Assembly (NCBI GenBank): GCA_002369155.1
Contig: DFEM01000073.1
Location: forward strand, 1 to 17,825
Direction: 5' to 3'
Origin: Lachnospiraceae bacterium UBA3802
GTDB taxonomy: Bacteria; Bacillota; Clostridia; Lachnospirales; Lachnospiraceae
DNA: 17,825 nucleotides
The notes beneath the pieces were generated by a model. That model searched no databases. It was given only the letters and a program-made list of their open reading frames with translations, and was not told where the DNA came from. A program made the translations under genes and the position numbers. Every line of letters begins with the position of its first letter. Positions within the stretch are counted from its first letter, which is position 1. Shown in pieces: positions 7,243 through 14,066 of the stretch.

Positions 7243-9543
7243 TTATGATTTTTTATCGGATATAATTCTGTTTGCCTCTTCGAGGAAGGCGTCAATGTCT
7301 TTATATCTTATCTTGCCTGCAGAGAAGTAAAGTCCGCTTCTTAGTGGAGAGAAGAGGAATGATGAATATTCCATTTCTTCATTCATTGATTCTTTCTCAA
7401 CGTCGCTCTTTTCTCTGTCATCTTTGGTAAAGTTGATATATTTTCCAAGACATTCTTCGATTCGCTTATCCTCAAGCAAATGCTGCATAATGGTATCGTA
7501 ATCATATGAATCGGGAAGAATGGGAGTTGATGTTATGTTAACCTTTCGGCTTAAAACAATATCTCTTGAACTCTTGCCTATTTCAATCTCATACGTACCT
7601 GAAGGAACGGCCCAGTCCATAATTCTTTCGTCAAAATAAGCAAATGAACGTTTATTCAATTTGAATGTAACTGTTTTGGTTTCGCCGGGAAGAAGATTAA
7701 CTTTGTCAAAGCCTTTGAATTCTCTTATCGGTCTTATGATATCGCTTTCGCAATTCTTAACATAAAGCTCGACTGCTTCTTTGGCTTCCCTTTTTCCGAT
7801 ATTTGTTATATCCACGGTAACGGTTAATTCTTCATTCTCGTTTATTTCTTCTTTCGATAATTTAAGATTGTCATATTTGAATTCCGAATAGCTTAATCCG
7901 AAGCCGAAGGGGAAGAGTACATTCATTTTCTTTTTGTCGTAATATCTGTATCCGACAAAAATATCTTCGGCGTAATTGACATCGTTTCTGCATCCGGGGA
8001 AGTTAAGATATGAAGGATTATCTTCAAGTTTTAACGGGAATGTTTCAGCCAGTTTGCCGCTTGGAGATTTGTCTCCGAATATAATGTCATACTGAGCACC
8101 GCCGACAGCCTGACCTCCGAGGTAACATTCGAGTATTGCATCAACTTCATCAACGAAAGGCATTTCTATGGGTGAACCGTTATGAAGAGCGATCACGGAT
8201 TTTTTGGCAACTTTGCATACTTCGTTTATAACCTTTAACTGACAGGACGGCATCTGCATGTGTTTTCTGTCATAAGCTTCAGATTCGAAAATATCGGGCA
8301 ATCCTGCAAAAATAAGTGTAACGTCAGCTTCTTTTGCGATATTTACGGCTTCTTCGCAAAGCTTTTCATCATATACATCAGAAACAGGAGAGAAGCCCTG
8401 TGCATATGTAATTTTTTCTATTCTGTTTTCTTTGCATGCATCCAAAAAGCTTTCGATTTTGTGACAGTTGATATGTGCGCTTCCGCCTCCCTGGAATCTG
8501 GGGTTTTGGGCGTAAGGACCGACAACTGCAATACTTAAATCCTTGCTTAAGGGCAATACATTTCCTTCATTTTTAAGAAGTACGAATGTTTCCGCAGCAA
8601 TGTCTCTTGCAATATTATGGTGCAAATCGCGATCAAATTTGAATTCATCCGAATTGCCGATATTATCATATGCATCATATACGAGTTTAAGGAGAGAAAA
8701 ACAGTTTTCGTCGATTACTTTTTCATCCAACTCGCCTTTTTTGACAGCTTCAATCAATTTTTTGTCGTTTTCGCCGTATGATGTGGGCATTTCAAGATTT
8801 AATCCTGCCTTTAAAGCTTTGGCACGATCGCTTACAGCACCCCAGTCGCTGACTACGTTTCCTTTAAATCCCCATTCGTCGCGAAGGATATCGGTTAATA
8901 TTTTTTTATTCTGGCTTGCAAATTCGCCGTTGATTTTATTATAAGAACACATTACGGTCCAGGGAGCGGCATTTTTTACGGGACCTTCAAAAGCAGCAAG
9001 ATAGATTTCTCTTAAAGCTCTTTCGGATAAATTGCTTGATGCCGAAAAACGTCTTGTCTCCATATTGTTAACGGCAAAGTGCTTAATGGAAGTTCCGACA
9101 TGTTTGCTCTGAACACCTTTAATGTATGATGTGGACATTTCGCTTGCTAGAAAAGGATCTTCCGAAAGGTATTCAAAATTTCTTCCGCAAAGAGGGGATC
9201 TTTTGATGTTTACAGCGGGACCCAAAATTACAGCGACATTTTCCGCTCGGCATTCTTCTCCGAGTGTTTCGCCCATAAAGCCGTACAATTCTTTGTTAAA
9301 GGTAGCGGCCATGCCGACTCCGGCAGGGAAACAGACTGCTTTGATTGATTCGTTCATTCCGAGATTGTCTTCGACATTTTCCTGCTTTCTTAATCCGACA
9401 GGTCCATCCGAAACAAAGATTTTGGGTACGTTTTTATCGGGAATTGCTTTGGTAAACCAGAAAGTATCTCCTGAACAAAGAGAAGCTTTTTCTTCGAGTG
9501 TCAGTTTTGAAATGATTTCTTTGATTTCTTCTGTAGACTTCAT
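7243..9543 (-). CDS. GH3 family beta-glucosidase (or related beta-glycosidase)
   Basis: A 766-residue protein with the three-part GH3 layout: an N-terminal barrel (about 15-290), an alpha/beta sandwich (about 315-530) and a fibronectin-III-like domain (about 577-667). The catalytic nucleophile is the Asp of VVSDWGAV (D233). The acidic ESEAYDR segment (420-426) is where the acid/base Glu is expected. KHFAVNN and GRNFEYLSEDP are standard GH3 motifs. About 90 extra residues follow the FnIII domain. There is no signal peptide, so it probably hydrolyses imported oligosaccharides in the cytosol. An ATG four codons further upstream (9555) is inside the ribosome site; GGAGGG sits just before ATG at 9543, so that is the start. 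The exact sugar (glucose, xylose or other) cannot be told by eye. Confidence 0.92.
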   Translation of the reverse strand: MKSTEEIKEIISKLTLEEKASLCSGDTFWFTKAIPDKNVPKIFVSDGPVGLRKQENVEDNLGMNESIKAVCFPAGVGMAATFNKELYGFMGETLGEECRAENVAVILGPAVNIKRSPLCGRNFEYLSEDPFLASEMSTSYIKGVQSKHVGTSIKHFAVNNMETRRFSASSNLSERALREIYLAAFEGPVKNAAPWTVMCSYNKINGEFASQNKKILTDILRDEWGFKGNVVSDWGAVSDRAKALKAGLNLEMPTSYGENDKKLIEAVKKGELDEKVIDENCFSLLKLVYDAYDNIGNSDEFKFDRDLHHNIARDIAAETFVLLKNEGNVLPLSKDLSIAVVGPYAQNPRFQGGGSAHINCHKIESFLDACKENRIEKITYAQGFSPVSDVYDEKLCEEAVNIAKEADVTLIFAGLPDIFESEAYDRKHMQMPSCQLKVINEVCKVAKKSVIALHNGSPIEMPFVDEVDAILECYLGGQAVGGAQYDIIFGDKSPSGKLAETFPLKLEDNPSYLNFPGCRNDVNYAEDIFVGYRYYDKKKMNVLFPFGFGLSYSEFKYDNLKLSKEEINENEELTVTVDITNIGKREAKEAVELYVKNCESDIIRPIREFKGFDKVNLLPGETKTVTFKLNKRSFAYFDERIMDWAVPSGTYEIEIGKSSRDIVLSRKVNITSTPILPDSYDYDTIMQHLLEDKRIEECLGKYINFTKDDREKSDVEKESMNEEMEYSSFLFSPLRSGLYFSAGKIRYKDIDAFLEEANRIISDKKS

Positions 9544-9663
9544 ATAACCCTCCATAATTATTAATACATTAATTTTATCATTTCAGCAGGTAAATTTACA
9601 GAAAAAGTATTTTATTATTCTCAAAGAAAAAAATAAAGAATAGTTTTTTTCACATCTATATGT

Positions 9664-9691
9664 TTGAAAAAGAACGATATATAGCTATTAT
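9664..9691 (+). promoter_or_regulatory. Promoter candidate for the membrane-anchored protein gene
   Basis: TTGAAA (9664-9669) and TATTAT (9686-9691) are spaced by 16 bases, 36 bases upstream of the ATG at 9727. A GAGAGGGG ribosome site follows. It lies in the 183-base region shared with the divergent GH3 gene. Confidence 0.55.
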
Positions 9692-9726
9692 GATTTTATA
9701 AATGATTTTAAAGAGAGGGGATAATC

Positions 9727-10344
9727 ATGAAAAAAATCATTATACCTGTATTATCTTTATTGGCACTTGCTGCGATAATCGGAGTTATCGTATTTATGAA
9801 TGTTAAAGACAGGAAATTTGAACTTCCCGGCAGAATGGCAATTGAAGGAGAAATAAAAGAACGAGGCTACGAAGTCGGAGTACTTGATATGTCAAAGTAT
9901 AAAAGTCTTGGCATAGACAGCAATTATATCAAAGTATGGGCTAAGTATTCAGACAAAGAAAAAAATGATAAGAGAGACGTTAATATTGCCTATGCATCCT
10001 TTGATACAGCAGAAGCTGCTGCCATAGCTTTTAACGATTATTATGCTGCGGGAATGTATATTAAGAAAAAAAGTGAATTCAAAGGCAATGTGAAAATTTA
10101 TTTTGATGAAGAAAAAGCAAAAGGATATGTTCTTTACAATATTAATGGTGTTATGGAAGACCTTGTAACAGATTATGCAATGGCTCAAACAAATGAGACA
10201 GATTTCTTTAATCCCAAATCAAGATTCCTTTACGGTGGTATTTATCTTGACGGAAGCAGGATTGTATATTTTACCACTTCGGAAACGACAAAGACATATG
10301 TTATCAATGAAATGATCGATAAATACGAACTTCCGAAACCTTGA
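9727..10344 (+). CDS. Unknown membrane-anchored protein
   Basis: A 205-residue protein that I do not recognise. Residues 4-25 form one hydrophobic helix after MKK, giving either an uncleaved signal anchor or a signal peptide. There is no lipobox Cys. The remaining 180 residues are hydrophilic and rich in Lys, Asp, Glu and Tyr. A segment around 85-110 (SFDTAEAAAIAFNDYYAAGM) could be an amphipathic helix packed on strands, so a small extracytoplasmic alpha/beta domain is plausible. No catalytic motif is visible. It has its own promoter and ribosome site and a terminator after it, so it is probably a single-gene unit. It diverges from the GH3 gene across 183 bases, but nothing links the functions. 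Confidence 0.8.
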   Translation: MKKIIIPVLSLLALAAIIGVIVFMNVKDRKFELPGRMAIEGEIKERGYEVGVLDMSKYKSLGIDSNYIKVWAKYSDKEKNDKRDVNIAYASFDTAEAAAIAFNDYYAAGMYIKKKSEFKGNVKIYFDEEKAKGYVLYNINGVMEDLVTDYAMAQTNETDFFNPKSRFLYGGIYLDGSRIVYFTTSETTKTYVINEMIDKYELPKP

Positions 10345-10397
10345 TTATTATCTGGTTTCATACATAAATCTCGTGAATGTTTGTTTTTTCGAAAAAG

Positions 10398-10419
10398 AGG
10401 CGCTCAAACGCCTTTTTTT
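10398..10419 (+). terminator. Intrinsic terminator after the membrane-anchored protein gene
   Basis: AGGCG (10398-10402) and CGCCT (10409-10413) form a stem with loop CTCAAA, followed by a run of T. The upstream A-run can extend the stem by A-U pairs. It separates this gene from the mrnC operon. Confidence 0.8.
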
Positions 10420-10420
10420 C

Positions 10421-10449
10421 TTGTTATTGCTCCTTATAATTGGTAAAAT
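10421..10449 (+). promoter_or_regulatory. Promoter of the mrnC-rlmB-sigH operon
   Basis: TTGTTA (10421-10426) and TAAAAT (10444-10449) have a 17-base spacing. TG one base before the -10 box makes it an extended -10 promoter. The predicted start near 10456 rules out a TTG start at 10455 for the first gene. Confidence 0.6.
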
Positions 10450-10490
10450 AAAGATTGTGGTTTTATATGAATCGGAAGCAAAGGAGCAAA

Positions 10491-10934
10491 ATGGAAGAAA
10501 GTCTGAAATTTGAAGGATTGGCAGATGATATTAAACAAAGCTTCGGGTTGAATGATATTGATTTAAGAACTTACAATCCTTTAAGTCTTGCTTTTATCGG
10601 AGACAGCATTTACGAAACGATAATCCGTACTCTGGTAGTGGAAAAAGGCAATAAAAGCGTCAATGCAATGGCCAAAGAAAAAAACACTTTGGTTAATGCA
10701 ACAAAACAAAGCGAAATAGGTGAATTCCTTAAGGATTATTATACAGAAGAAGAGGCTGAAATATACAGAAGAGGCAAGAATGCCAAAACGGCAAATCATT
10801 CGAAAAACGCTGCTTATTCGGATTATCACAAAGCTACAGGCCTCGAGGCTGTTTTCGGCTATCTGTATCTGACCGGAAGGATAGACAGATGTATCGAATT
10901 GCTTACCATAGCGATTAAATCAAATGAAAAATAA
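10491..10934 (+). CDS. mrnC: Mini-ribonuclease III
   Basis: A 147-residue RNase III-like nuclease without a double-stranded RNA binding domain. The family matures 23S rRNA in Firmicutes. The catalytic helix LAFIGDSIYE (33-42) supplies D38 and E42. A second acidic motif, HKATGLEAVFGYLYL, puts E119 in the usual place. RGKNAKTANHSKNA (94-107) is the conserved basic segment. The start at 10491 is set by AAGGAG seven bases upstream; an in-frame TTG at 10455 lies at the predicted transcription start. The gene order mrnC-rlmB-sigH is the conserved Firmicute arrangement, though cysS, often just upstream, is absent here. Confidence 0.92.
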   Translation: MEESLKFEGLADDIKQSFGLNDIDLRTYNPLSLAFIGDSIYETIIRTLVVEKGNKSVNAMAKEKNTLVNATKQSEIGEFLKDYYTEEEAEIYRRGKNAKTANHSKNAAYSDYHKATGLEAVFGYLYLTGRIDRCIELLTIAIKSNEK

Positions 10935-10953
10935 TAAAGAAACGGAATAAATT

Positions 10954-11694
10954 ATGGGATACAATGAATCGATGATTGAAGGCAGAAATGCCGTAATAGA
11001 AGCATACAGATCGGGAAAGTGCGTAGACAAAATTTATATACTCGACGGATGTCAGGACGGTCCTGTGCTTACAATTAAAAGAGAAGCAAAAAAATGCGGA
11101 ACTTTGATTAAGTATGTCGACAAAGCTCTTCTTGACAACATGTCTTCTACGGGAAAACATCAGGGCGTTATTGCTGTTACGGCTGCGTATGATTATGCTG
11201 AAGTTGATGATATTTTAAGGGATGCCAAGGAAAAGGGAGAAGATCCTTTTATTGTAATTCTTGATAATATTGAAGATCCGCATAATCTCGGAGCGATAAT
11301 AAGAAGCGCTCATCAGGCAGGTGCTCACGGAGTCATCATACCAAAAAACAGAGCTGTCGGATTGACTGCCACTGTTGCAAGGACGTCTGCGGGTGCGTTA
11401 AATTACATACCCGTAGCCAAGGTTACGAATATTTCTCAGACAATCGAATCTTTGAAAAAAGAGGGAATCTGGTTTGTCTGCGCCGACATGGACGGAGAGG
11501 TTATGTACAATCTTAACCTTAAAGGACCGATAGGTGTGGTTATTGGTTCCGAAGGAGAAGGGGTATCCAGACTTGTTAAAGAAAAATGCGATTTTACCGC
11601 TTCAATACCGATGAAGGGTCAAATTGACTCTCTTAATGCATCGGTAGCCGCCGGAATACTTTGCTATGAGATAGTCAGACAGAGAATGGCATAA
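10954..11694 (+). CDS. rlmB: 23S rRNA 2'-O-ribose methyltransferase (TrmH/SpoU family)
   Basis: A 246-residue SPOUT-class methyltransferase using S-adenosylmethionine. The N-terminal part (about 5-80) is the substrate-binding domain seen in RlmB. The three knot motifs follow: motif 1 LDNIEDPHNLGAIIRSA (103-119, with N111 and R117), motif 2 VIGSEGEGVS (196-205) and motif 3 IPMKGQIDSLNASVA (218-232). The family member RlmB methylates G2251 of E. coli 23S rRNA; this clostridial relative may target that base or a nearby one. It starts 19 bases after mrnC in the same operon, matching two rRNA-processing functions side by side. Confidence 0.9.
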   Translation: MGYNESMIEGRNAVIEAYRSGKCVDKIYILDGCQDGPVLTIKREAKKCGTLIKYVDKALLDNMSSTGKHQGVIAVTAAYDYAEVDDILRDAKEKGEDPFIVILDNIEDPHNLGAIIRSAHQAGAHGVIIPKNRAVGLTATVARTSAGALNYIPVAKVTNISQTIESLKKEGIWFVCADMDGEVMYNLNLKGPIGVVIGSEGEGVSRLVKEKCDFTASIPMKGQIDSLNASVAAGILCYEIVRQRMA

Positions 11695-11717
11695 AATACA
11701 GGGGAATTTGAATATCT

Positions 11718-12332
11718 ATGGATTTAAGTCTAATGCAGGATGAGGAACTCGTAAGATTGAGCCGCAGCGATTCAAAAGCTATGGATTATCTTTTGAATAA
11801 ATACAAAGGTGTTGTTTTATCCTGCTCAAAATCGTTATTTATATTGGGCGGCGACAATCAGGATCTCGTTCAGGAAGGCATGATAGGCCTTTTTAAGGCG
11901 ATAAGGGATTTTGATGAACACAAGAACATAAAGTTTTCGACTTTTGCTCAGATTTGTGTAAAAAGAAACATATATACCGCAATCACCAATTCCAACAGTC
12001 CCAAGAATGAACCTCTTAATAAAGGATTATCAATATCTCATACGGACTCTTCCGATGAAGATGATTATTTTAAAAATCTTTCCACGGACGATCTGGGCCT
12101 TTCGGAAATCTACAATCCGGAAGACAATGTCATCAATAAAGAAAAGTATGATGAGATTATAGATTTTATGAGTAAAGAACTTTCCAAACTTGAATATCAG
12201 GTTATGGATTTATATATTATCGGTCTTACCACATCCGAAATCGCCAAGGTTTTGGGGAAGAATGAGAAGACCACCGACAATGCTTTTCAAAGAGCAAAGA
12301 ATAAAATTCGTAAATTTTTGGAGGAAAGATAA
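11718..12332 (+). CDS. sigH: RNA polymerase sigma factor, SigH/Spo0H type
   Basis: A 204-residue sigma-70 family protein. Region 2 spans about 20-95 with the core-binding and -10 recognition segment DLVQEGMIGLFKAIRDFD (49-66). Region 4 is a helix-turn-helix at about 150-202 (TTSEIAKVLGKNEKTTDNAF). Region 3 is absent and replaced by an acidic linker with SSDEDD (111-116). Length, domain plan and the position after mrnC-rlmB match SigH, which drives transition-state and early sporulation genes in Bacillus; it is also found in non-spore-forming Clostridia. The yacP gene usual in Bacillus is missing. The ribosome site is weak: GGGG is 13 bases before the ATG, so translation may be modest. The next gene begins directly after its stop. 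Confidence 0.85.
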   Translation: MDLSLMQDEELVRLSRSDSKAMDYLLNKYKGVVLSCSKSLFILGGDNQDLVQEGMIGLFKAIRDFDEHKNIKFSTFAQICVKRNIYTAITNSNSPKNEPLNKGLSISHTDSSDEDDYFKNLSTDDLGLSEIYNPEDNVINKEKYDEIIDFMSKELSKLEYQVMDLYIIGLTTSEIAKVLGKNEKTTDNAFQRAKNKIRKFLEER

Positions 12333-12563
12333 ATGGTAAACCCTGCAGCATTGCTTACTTTAAAAAAGAAATGGGAAGAATTTTCGGCAAGACACCCCAA
12401 ATTTGTGGCATTTTTATCAGCTCTTAAAAATCAAGGTATGGCAGAGGGCAGTATTATAGATATTAAAGTTACCATGCCCAACGGGGAAACATTTCAATCA
12501 AATATCAAGCTTACCGCAGAGGATGTGGAGCTTGTAAGGAGTTTGGCAGGACAGGGTAAATAA
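12333..12563 (+). CDS. Small protein of unknown function, coupled to sigH
   Basis: A 76-residue soluble protein. The first half looks helical (LKKKWEEFSARHPKFVAFLSAL); the second half has beta-like stretches (SIIDIKVTMPNGETFQSNIKL) and a closing acidic helix. No catalytic motif or membrane segment is visible. Its ATG directly follows the sigH stop codon, with GGAGG inside the end of sigH, and its stop overlaps the next ATG (TAATG). This tight packing suggests translational coupling with sigH and with the membrane protein downstream. I cannot name the family. A role as a small partner or regulator of either neighbour is possible but not shown. Confidence 0.8.
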   Translation: MVNPAALLTLKKKWEEFSARHPKFVAFLSALKNQGMAEGSIIDIKVTMPNGETFQSNIKLTAEDVELVRSLAGQGK

Positions 12564-13633
12564 TGAGAGTAGCTACCGAAGAGGAAGATGTGCTTCTTCA
12601 GAAGATTTCAAGTCTTCAGGGAAGCATTTACAATCTTGAAAATGATGTTATGCTCTGTGAATCACAGGACAGGGGGTACAGGGAAAGAAAGAGGCGTTCG
12701 ACCGTTAAATTCTTTACCGTTATTTTTGTTTGCATCTTTCTGATATTTTTATCTTCGGGGTTCCTTGTTAACATTAAATGGGACTGGCGACTCACAATTG
12801 CTTTGTATTTAGGTTCGGGCGGACTCGGTTTTATCGCTCTCGGCTTTTTAATTTATACAATTATCGTTATATTCCGTCATATGGCAATGACCAGTTCTTT
12901 TGATTTCTGGATTACCATGGCTGAAAAAATCGGAGTTGAAAATTTATACAGTCTGTCACTTTCCAATACAACCCAAATTAATCAGAAAAAGCGAATAATC
13001 AGAAAAAATAATGAGGAACTGGAAGAAACTTTAAAAAAATATTTGGAACTTAAAGAAAAAAATGATGCTCAATTTGAAGCCGATGTTGCTTCGGGCAAAA
13101 TAAAAGCAGGTTTCAATTTTGATCCTTACAATTCATTCGTGGATGTTACCAATGACCTTATTACTTTTAATAAACTCAGGGTTGAACATCTGCAAATTTC
13201 AAATAAGAAAAAGAATCTCGAAAAAGATGTAGAAGACATGATACAATACGAAAGCGATTGCAGGAAGAGTATTTTATGGTTTCTCTTGCTCCTTTTTGTT
13301 TTGATTGGCACTATTTTAGCTTTGATTATTTGTGCGTTTTTCGAATCAAACAGCGGAATTCTATATTGGATAAGATTCTCCATCGGCTTTTTTACTATGG
13401 TTTCCGGAATTGTTGTTATTATTAATTTTGTCAATTTTCTTTTTAAATTTCCTTTCCTTTCAAAATCTCAGTTTGCACTGTTTTTAGCCGATAAATTCGG
13501 ATTTGAAAAAACCAAAAAAGATCGAGACGATATGTTAAAGCAAATTGAGGATTACAATAAAAGGCTGGTCGAAGTAAATGAAGAAATCGAAATTACCAAA
13601 AATATTCTTGCTTCGAAAAAGGAAAATTTTTAA
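12563..13633 (+). CDS. Four-TM coiled-coil membrane protein, internally duplicated
   Basis: A 356-residue protein of unknown function. Order: a helical N-terminus (5-40), TM1 (about 49-69), TM2 (about 78-105), a cytoplasmic coil (138-170), a second coil (205-232), TM3 (236-259), TM4 (267-293) and a C-terminal coil (318-350). The halves look alike: NLENDVMLCESQDR (25-38) against NLEKDVEDMIQYESDC (218-233) just before each TM pair, and FDFWITMAEKIGVE (113-126) against FALFLADKFGFE (304-315) just after. It resembles two copies of a coil-TM-TM-F(x)nA(x)KxGxE unit. It has no good ribosome site and starts by TAATG overlap with the small protein, so it is coupled to it. The function cannot be read from the sequence. 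Confidence 0.82.
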   Translation: MRVATEEEDVLLQKISSLQGSIYNLENDVMLCESQDRGYRERKRRSTVKFFTVIFVCIFLIFLSSGFLVNIKWDWRLTIALYLGSGGLGFIALGFLIYTIIVIFRHMAMTSSFDFWITMAEKIGVENLYSLSLSNTTQINQKKRIIRKNNEELEETLKKYLELKEKNDAQFEADVASGKIKAGFNFDPYNSFVDVTNDLITFNKLRVEHLQISNKKKNLEKDVEDMIQYESDCRKSILWFLLLLFVLIGTILALIICAFFESNSGILYWIRFSIGFFTMVSGIVVIINFVNFLFKFPFLSKSQFALFLADKFGFEKTKKDRDDMLKQIEDYNKRLVEVNEEIEITKNILASKKENF

Positions 13634-13643
13634 AAAATTATGA

Positions 13644-13670
13644 TTGACAATTATTTTTATTAGTGATAAT
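13644..13670 (+). promoter_or_regulatory. Promoter candidate for the T-box transcript
   Basis: A perfect -35 TTGACA (13644-13649) is followed by GATAAT (13665-13670, 15-base spacing) or TAATTT (13667-13672, 17-base spacing). The exact -10 is unclear. Either places the start near 13680, just before T-box stem I. Confidence 0.6.
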
Positions 13671-13696
13671 TTAAAAAAAGTTAAATAAGAAATTTA

Positions 13697-13944
13697 AAAA
13701 CTGTGACGAAGACTGCGTCAGATGTCGAATTTCCAGAGAGTCGTCGATTTGGTGTGAGACGATAATTCAATTCTTTCTGCTATCCCTTCCGAGTTGGAAT
13801 TCCGAAATGCAAAGAGTAGACAATTCCCGTAATGCTGCGTTAAAGCACTTGGCTTGTTGGAGTCAGAAGAGGAGGCACTTTCAGGGTGCAATTTGAGTGG
13901 TACCGCGGGTTAGCCCGTCTCAAGTAATTGAGACGGGTTTTTTT
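13697..13944 (+). ncRNA. T-box riboswitch leader, specifier probably ATC (Ile)
   Basis: A complete tRNA-sensing T-box. Stem I: AACT/AGTT at the base, GAAG (13708-13711) with CTTC (13786-13789), CAGA (13719-13722) with TCTG (13776-13779), the AGAGAG bulge (13735-13740) and the distal GGTGTGAGA (13751-13759). The specifier loop strand is TATCC (13781-13785). By distance to the conserved GAG (13791-13793), ATC (13782-13784, Ile) fits best; TAT (Tyr) is one base off. The T-box core GAGTGGTACCGCGG starts at 13895. The antiterminator is GAG-(TGGTACC)-GCGGG with CCCGT-CTC. TGGT in the bulge pairs with ACCA ends, so the tRNA has discriminator A, which suits Ile, Tyr, Leu or Phe but not Cys. Lack of the charged tRNA should switch on the downstream synthetase fusion. 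Confidence 0.93.
13914..13944 (+). terminator. T-box regulatory terminator
   Basis: CCCGTCTCAA (13914-13923) and TTGAGACGGG (13928-13937) form a perfect ten-pair stem with a GTAA loop, followed by seven T. The 5' arm is shared with the T-box antiterminator, as required for a switch. Confidence 0.95.
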
Positions 13945-14002
13945 ATCGGTTTTTAGCATCTGCTTGCCGGGTTTTAAATCCAAAACTCAATTCTCTCGAT
14001 TT

Positions 14003-14034
14003 CAACGTGTAACGTTGTCGGACAGATATCTGTC
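14003..14034. promoter_or_regulatory. Two adjacent palindromes before the synthetase fusion
   Basis: CAACG-TGTAA-CGTTG (14003-14017) and the perfect 14-base palindrome GACAGATATCTGTC (14021-14034) lie between the T-box terminator and the ribosome site. The gene downstream carries its own XRE helix-turn-helix, so these are candidate sites for autoregulation. As RNA they would be small hairpins. No promoter between them and the ATG is clear. Confidence 0.45.
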
Positions 14035-14066
14035 AAAAAAGAAGCTTATGAAAAAAAGGAGAATTT

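Noticed and set aside
8260..9547. Long plus-strand open frames opposite the GH3 gene
   Set aside because: They lie antisense to a gene with full GH3 motifs, lack ribosome sites and show no recognisable domains.
9544..9555. ATG at 9555 as the start of the GH3 gene
   Set aside because: This ATG is part of the ATGGAGGG segment that serves as the ribosome site for ATG at 9543.
9590..9599. Palindrome GTAAATTTAC upstream of the GH3 gene as an operator
   Set aside because: Ten bases of A/T-rich palindrome are easily found by chance, and no well-placed promoter or LacI-type core supports it.
10455..10490. TTG start giving a 12-residue longer mini-RNase III
   Set aside because: It has no ribosome site and lies at the predicted transcription start, while ATG at 10491 has AAGGAG in place and matches the family N-terminus.
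13778..13780. TGC (Cys) as the T-box specifier
   Set aside because: It lies in the paired part of stem I, is too far from the conserved GAG, and the TGGT bulge demands discriminator A whereas tRNA-Cys normally has U.
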